Assembly (NCBI GenBank): GCA_937926025.1
Contig: CALANQ010000040.1
Coordinates: 1 to 9,798 of the forward strand
Length of the DNA: 9,798 nucleotides
Reading direction: 5' to 3'
From: an uncultured Acidimicrobiales bacterium
GTDB taxonomy: Bacteria > Actinomycetota > Acidimicrobiia > Acidimicrobiales > Iamiaceae
Shown here: piece after piece, positions 7,196-9,798 of the stretch
Layout: every line of letters starts with the position of its first letter
How positions within the stretch are numbered: the first letter of the stretch is position 1
Made by a program: the position numbers and the translations under genes
Notes under the pieces: model-generated
Told to the model about the DNA's origin: nothing
What the model saw: only the letters and a program-made list of their open reading frames with translations
Database searches by the model: none

Positions 7196-7821
7196 CGGCG
7201 GCGGCGTCGGCTGCTGAGGCGCTCGAAGTCGCGTCGCTCGCACACCATGAACGCGGCGGTCTTGTCGGGCAGGTCCAGCTCCTGGTGCTTGCGGTAGCCG
7301 AGGAACGCCAGGAGCGACAGGAAGTTGTGGTGGCGCACGTCGGGCTCGCCGACGATGCGGTGCACGCCGGGCTTGGCGAACAGGTAGCGGTTGACGGCGA
7401 ACCCGAACGCCACCGAGGAGCGGCCCAGCTGGTCCTCGTCGCCGATCAGCACGTGGGCGCCGATGTCGCCGGGCAGCAGCGGGGCGTGCTGGCCGAGCAC
7501 GTCGTGGAACGGGTCGTACACCTCCATGTACCCGATGGGCCGGTCGTCGAGGAAGCCCAGGTAGGTGGTGCGGTCGGGGTCTTCCTCGTGGCGCTTCAGG
7601 TAGTCGTAGATCCAGTCGCGGGGCCACGCCATGTCCCAGAACTCGGCCACGTGGGGCTTGTTCATCCAGTGGGTCAGCAGGTCGGTGTCGTGCTCGGGGT
7701 CGAGCTGGCGGCCCCAGAGACGACGGCCGAGCGCGGGGTCGTGCTCCTCGTAGACGGCGCGCTCCTGGAGCAGCGCCACCGGCACCTCGGGGTCGTGCTC
7801 CTCGTCGACGGCGTCGCTCAT
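7192..7821 (-). CDS. GNAT-family siderophore acyltransferase (AlcB/IucB/RhbD-like)
   Basis: This 209-aa protein belongs to the GNAT branch that acylates N-hydroxylated amines in hydroxamate siderophore synthesis (IucB, AlcB, RhbD, DesC and MbtK relatives). Marks of this branch are LLTHWMNKPHVAEFWDMAWP (48-67), GYMEVYDP (97-104), HAPLLPGDIGAHVLIG (112-127) and VGEPDVRHHN (157-166). The likely reaction is acyl-CoA plus an N6-hydroxylysine- or N-hydroxydiamine-type amine giving a hydroxamate. Whether the acyl group is acetyl, succinyl or another cannot be read from the sequence. The N-terminus carries a duplicated 18-residue unit around EEHDP (residues 7 and 25), and the C-terminus ends in five arginines. 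Its ATG overlaps the synthetase stop (ATGA, 7818-7821), and GGGGAG at 7835-7830 gives a well-spaced ribosome site. Confidence 0.9.
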   Translation of the reverse strand: MSDAVDEEHDPEVPVALLQERAVYEEHDPALGRRLWGRQLDPEHDTDLLTHWMNKPHVAEFWDMAWPRDWIYDYLKRHEEDPDRTTYLGFLDDRPIGYMEVYDPFHDVLGQHAPLLPGDIGAHVLIGDEDQLGRSSVAFGFAVNRYLFAKPGVHRIVGEPDVRHHNFLSLLAFLGYRKHQELDLPDKTAAFMVCERRDFERLSSRRRRR

Positions 7822-9680
7822 GCCACCGGCTCCCCGACCGGGTCATCGACGTAGGCGAGCGGGTTGTCGAGGAAGCCGACGGCGGCGGCCATCGGGCGCT
7901 CGGCGTCGTCGGCGTAGCCCCGCTCCAGCACCCGCACCCGGTTGAGGCACAGCTTCACGAACGCCGGGGCCTCCAGGTCGAACAGCAGGAAGCGGTCGGC
8001 CAGCTCGTCCTCGAAGCGGTCCTGGTAGCGGTGCAGCGCCTCGGCGGCCCGCGCCCAGAACCGGGCCTCGGGGTAGCCGAGGTCGGCGTCGAGGATCTCG
8101 CTCACGTACCGGTGGACGCACACCAGCAGGCCGCCCTGGATCCACTGCACGAGGATGAGGCCGTCGAGCCCGCCGTCGAGCGCGGCCCGGGCCTCGGCGG
8201 GCAGGGACGCCAGCTCGGGCAGGTCCTCGCCGGAGATGTTGGCGTCGTCGACGAAGTCCTTCACCACCAGGCGGACGGGCACGTGGTCGCGGAGCACCAG
8301 CAGGCAGTTCTGGCCGTGGGGGGAGAAGGTGGCGCCGTAGCGGTAGAGCACGTGGACGAGCGGCGGCAGGGTGACCTCGTGCAGGCGGGCCACCCACTCG
8401 TCGACCGGCAGGCCCGAGCGGGCGATGAGCTCGGCGGCGAAGCTGCGGCCGCTGGGGTCGCGGTGCACCAGGGCGGCCAGGGTGATGGCCCGCTCGCCGG
8501 GGCGGAGACGGGGCCCGACGCTGTCGCGCCAGATGGCGCCCAGCATCTCGGTGTGCTGGTAGGCGACGCCGTCGACCGCCTCGAACGCCCGGTGGGCGAC
8601 GCTGACCGAGGCCACCTCGCCCAGCAGCTCCAGCCCGGTCTCGACCAGGAACGGGTCGTTGTCGGCGATGCCGGCGAACCACTCGGTCAGCGCCGGCGCG
8701 GCCAGGGCCCGGGCGCGGGGGAGGCCGCGGTAGACGGACGTGTTGAGGATCGAGATGGGCAGCTTGAGGTAGCGGCGGTCGGGATCGTCGGCGTCGGCCA
8801 GGGTCCGGATGGACTGCTGGGGCAGGTAGCGCCCGGGGCCGGGGCCGAGGTCCACCAGCTGGCGGCGGGCCAGGTCCGCGGCGTGCAGCGGGACGATCCG
8901 GTGCTCCCACTGCCACGGGTGGACGGGCAGGTAGGTGCAGGTGTCGGGGTCCAGGCCGGCGTCGGCCGCCCGGGTCCGGAGCAGAGCGAAGTGGTCGTCG
9001 CCCACCTGGTCCCGGACGACCTCGGCGTGGGTGAGGTCCGAGGTGGTGCGCACCTCGGCCCGGTCGGGGGCCACGGCGAGCCAGCGCAGCGGCACCGGCT
9101 GCTGGGCCTCGGGGGCGTAGCGGGCCAGGTCGCCGGCGCCGAAGCCGATGCGGCCCTTGTTGGCCACGATCCACGGGTGCGCCCGCATCTCGCCCTCGAG
9201 CAGCAGCGGATCCAGGTCGACGAGCTCCGCCACCGGTCGGCCGGTGGCCAGCTGGCGGGCGTCGGCCAGCAGCGTGTTCGACAGCTCGCCGATGGCACCG
9301 CCCAGGGTGTCCGGGCTCATGCCGATGTGCGGGCCGGCGAGCGCCACCAGGTCCGGCACGTCGGGGAGCGGCGCCGGCGCGCCGTCGGTCTCGAAGCGCA
9401 GCGACGACGGGTCCACCCGCCAGTGGCCGAGGTGGCGGCGGGTGGCGAGGAACGTGAACCGGGACGACGGCGGGAGGTCGATGCGGAAGGCGTCGGTGGT
9501 GCCGTCGGGGTGCTCGGCGCGCAGGTCCAGGCCGGACTCGCTCACCGGGACGAGCAGCTCCTCGAACCAGAACTCGGTGAACACCTTGGCGGTGAGCTCC
9601 CGGTTGGCCTGCTCCCAGGTCTCGGGTGTGAGCGAGGCGACCAGCTCGTCGACGGGATCGTCGACCGGGGTGGCGCTCAC
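7818..9680 (-). CDS. IucA/IucC-family NIS siderophore synthetase
   Basis: This 620-aa enzyme belongs to the NRPS-independent siderophore (NIS) synthetases, which adenylate a carboxylate and condense it with an amine. Length is normal for the family (about 580-630). Core motifs are HPWIVANKGRIGF (168-180, nucleotide-binding region), YLPVHPWQW (250-258), KLPISILNTSVYRGLPR (306-322), SPHGQNCLLVL (453-463) and VVKDFVDDANISGEDLP (472-488). The C-terminal part (564-584, LLFDLEAPAFVKLCLNRVRV) is the FhuF-like thumb region. The GTG at 9680 is preferred because it overlaps the upstream stop (GTGA) and has GGAGG 4 nt before it. With an upstream N-monooxygenase and a downstream acyltransferase it should assemble a hydroxamate siderophore. 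Substrate (citrate, succinate-type or omega-amino acid) is uncertain: a lone synthetase could fit a DesD-like iterative enzyme, but a second one might lie outside. Confidence 0.93.
   Translation of the reverse strand: MSATPVDDPVDELVASLTPETWEQANRELTAKVFTEFWFEELLVPVSESGLDLRAEHPDGTTDAFRIDLPPSSRFTFLATRRHLGHWRVDPSSLRFETDGAPAPLPDVPDLVALAGPHIGMSPDTLGGAIGELSNTLLADARQLATGRPVAELVDLDPLLLEGEMRAHPWIVANKGRIGFGAGDLARYAPEAQQPVPLRWLAVAPDRAEVRTTSDLTHAEVVRDQVGDDHFALLRTRAADAGLDPDTCTYLPVHPWQWEHRIVPLHAADLARRQLVDLGPGPGRYLPQQSIRTLADADDPDRRYLKLPISILNTSVYRGLPRARALAAPALTEWFAGIADNDPFLVETGLELLGEVASVSVAHRAFEAVDGVAYQHTEMLGAIWRDSVGPRLRPGERAITLAALVHRDPSGRSFAAELIARSGLPVDEWVARLHEVTLPPLVHVLYRYGATFSPHGQNCLLVLRDHVPVRLVVKDFVDDANISGEDLPELASLPAEARAALDGGLDGLILVQWIQGGLLVCVHRYVSEILDADLGYPEARFWARAAEALHRYQDRFEDELADRFLLFDLEAPAFVKLCLNRVRVLERGYADDAERPMAAAVGFLDNPLAYVDDPVGEPVA
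7830..7835 (-). promoter_or_regulatory. Ribosome-binding site of the acyltransferase gene
   Basis: GGGGAG on the minus strand lies 8 nt before ATG 7821, inside the end of the synthetase gene. It supports ATG 7821 as the start and allows translation in addition to coupling through the ATGA overlap. Confidence 0.5.
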
Positions 9681-9798
9681 GGGGCCTCCACCAGGTCGTC
9701 GGCCACCTGGGCGCCGAAGCGCTGGAAGACGGTGCGGTCGGGGACCCGGTAGACTTCACGGCCCGTGATGGCGTTGATGATCACCGCGTTGCGGCGGG
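9677..9798 (-). CDS. C-terminal fragment of a probable lysine/ornithine N-monooxygenase (SidA/IucD/PvdA-like; 5' end outside window)
   Basis: The last 39 residues of a gene entering from the right edge are visible, with a TGA at 9679-9677. The fragment reads RRNAVIINAITGREVYRVPD and continues RTVFQRFGAQVADDL. A 'N-VI-N-I-GRE-Y-V' stretch followed by 'FQ-FG' is what I recall at the C-terminus of flavin-dependent lysine/ornithine N-hydroxylases of the SidA/IucD/PvdA family. These enzymes use FAD, NADPH and O2 to make N-hydroxylated lysine, ornithine or diamines, the first step towards hydroxamates. No catalytic domain is in view, so the call leans on this tail and on the neighbours, where such an enzyme is expected. 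The stop overlaps the synthetase GTG by 4 nt, so it belongs to the same operon. The operon promoter and any iron-responsive operator lie further right. Confidence 0.72.
   Translation of the reverse strand, partial: RRNAVIINAITGREVYRVPDRTVFQRFGAQVADDLVEAP
9685..9689 (-). promoter_or_regulatory. Ribosome-binding site deciding the GTG start of the NIS synthetase
   Basis: GGAGG on the minus strand lies 4 nt before GTG 9680, within the last codons of the monooxygenase gene. This, with the GTGA overlap, supports GTG 9680 as the start. Confidence 0.5.

Noticed and set aside
7196..7846. Possible fusion of the ABC ATPase with an upstream 217-residue domain
   Set aside because: The extension is an Arg/Pro-rich out-of-frame reading of the acyltransferase gene. 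The ATPase domain starts just after ATG 7195, which overlaps the acyltransferase stop.
8031..9752. 573-aa open frame on the + strand opposite the NIS synthetase
   Set aside because: It is rich in Gly, Val, Gln, Arg and Ala with no recognisable motif, and lies antisense to a gene with full family signatures. It is typical of G/C-saturated third positions.
1..9798. CRISPR array, tRNA/rRNA, insertion sequence, integrase or attachment site
   Set aside because: No regularly spaced repeats, cloverleaf-like sequence, transposase motifs or terminal inverted repeats were found. Genes are packed and consistent in base composition.
9677..9798. Iron-box (IdeR/DmdR/Fur-type) operator for the siderophore operon
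   Set aside because: No AT-rich dyad of this kind is seen in the visible part. The operon enters from the right edge, so its promoter is out of view.

Overview
The window comes from a very high-G+C genome, roughly 70% by eye. Third positions are G/C-saturated, GTG starts occur, and long spurious reading frames run opposite every gene. The gene families (a DUF2505-like tail, a DUF1800/DUF1501 pair with DUF4214 repeats, a DrrAB-like ABC-2 exporter) and Tat export suggest an actinobacterium. An Acidimicrobiia-type lineage (Ilumatobacter/Iamia-like) is my best guess, but this is an inference from gene content without any marker gene.

Left part, + strand (1-3434): the 3' end of a probable DUF2505-family gene is followed by a two-gene cassette. 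A 432-aa DUF1800 protein without a visible signal peptide overlaps by 4 nt (ATGA) a 656-aa Tat-exported DUF1501 protein. The C-terminal third of the DUF1501 protein is an array of about four DUF4214-like repeats. DUF1800 and DUF1501 genes are known to occur together, but their biochemical role is not established. The repeat tail suggests a job at the cell surface or outside the cell.

Middle (3435-5468): a 25-bp gap separates the DUF1501 gene from a convergent - strand gene. That gene encodes an ABC1/UbiB/COQ8-type atypical kinase with membrane segments at both ends, including an unusual N-terminal membrane region. It probably has its own, possibly leaderless, promoter.

Right part, - strand (5469-9798, entering from beyond the right edge): five genes are joined by four consecutive 4-nt start/stop overlaps. 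In transcription order they are the C-terminus of a probable lysine/ornithine N-monooxygenase (SidA/IucD/PvdA-like), an IucA/IucC-type NIS siderophore synthetase, an AlcB/IucB/RhbD-like GNAT acyltransferase, an ABC ATPase and an ABC-2 permease. Together they read as hydroxylation, acylation and condensation of a hydroxamate siderophore, followed by export by a dedicated DrrAB-like pump. The operon promoter, any iron-responsive operator, any amino-acid decarboxylase and any uptake genes lie outside the window.

No tRNA, rRNA, CRISPR array, insertion sequence, integrase or attachment site was seen. No stretch over 300 bases lacks a gene.
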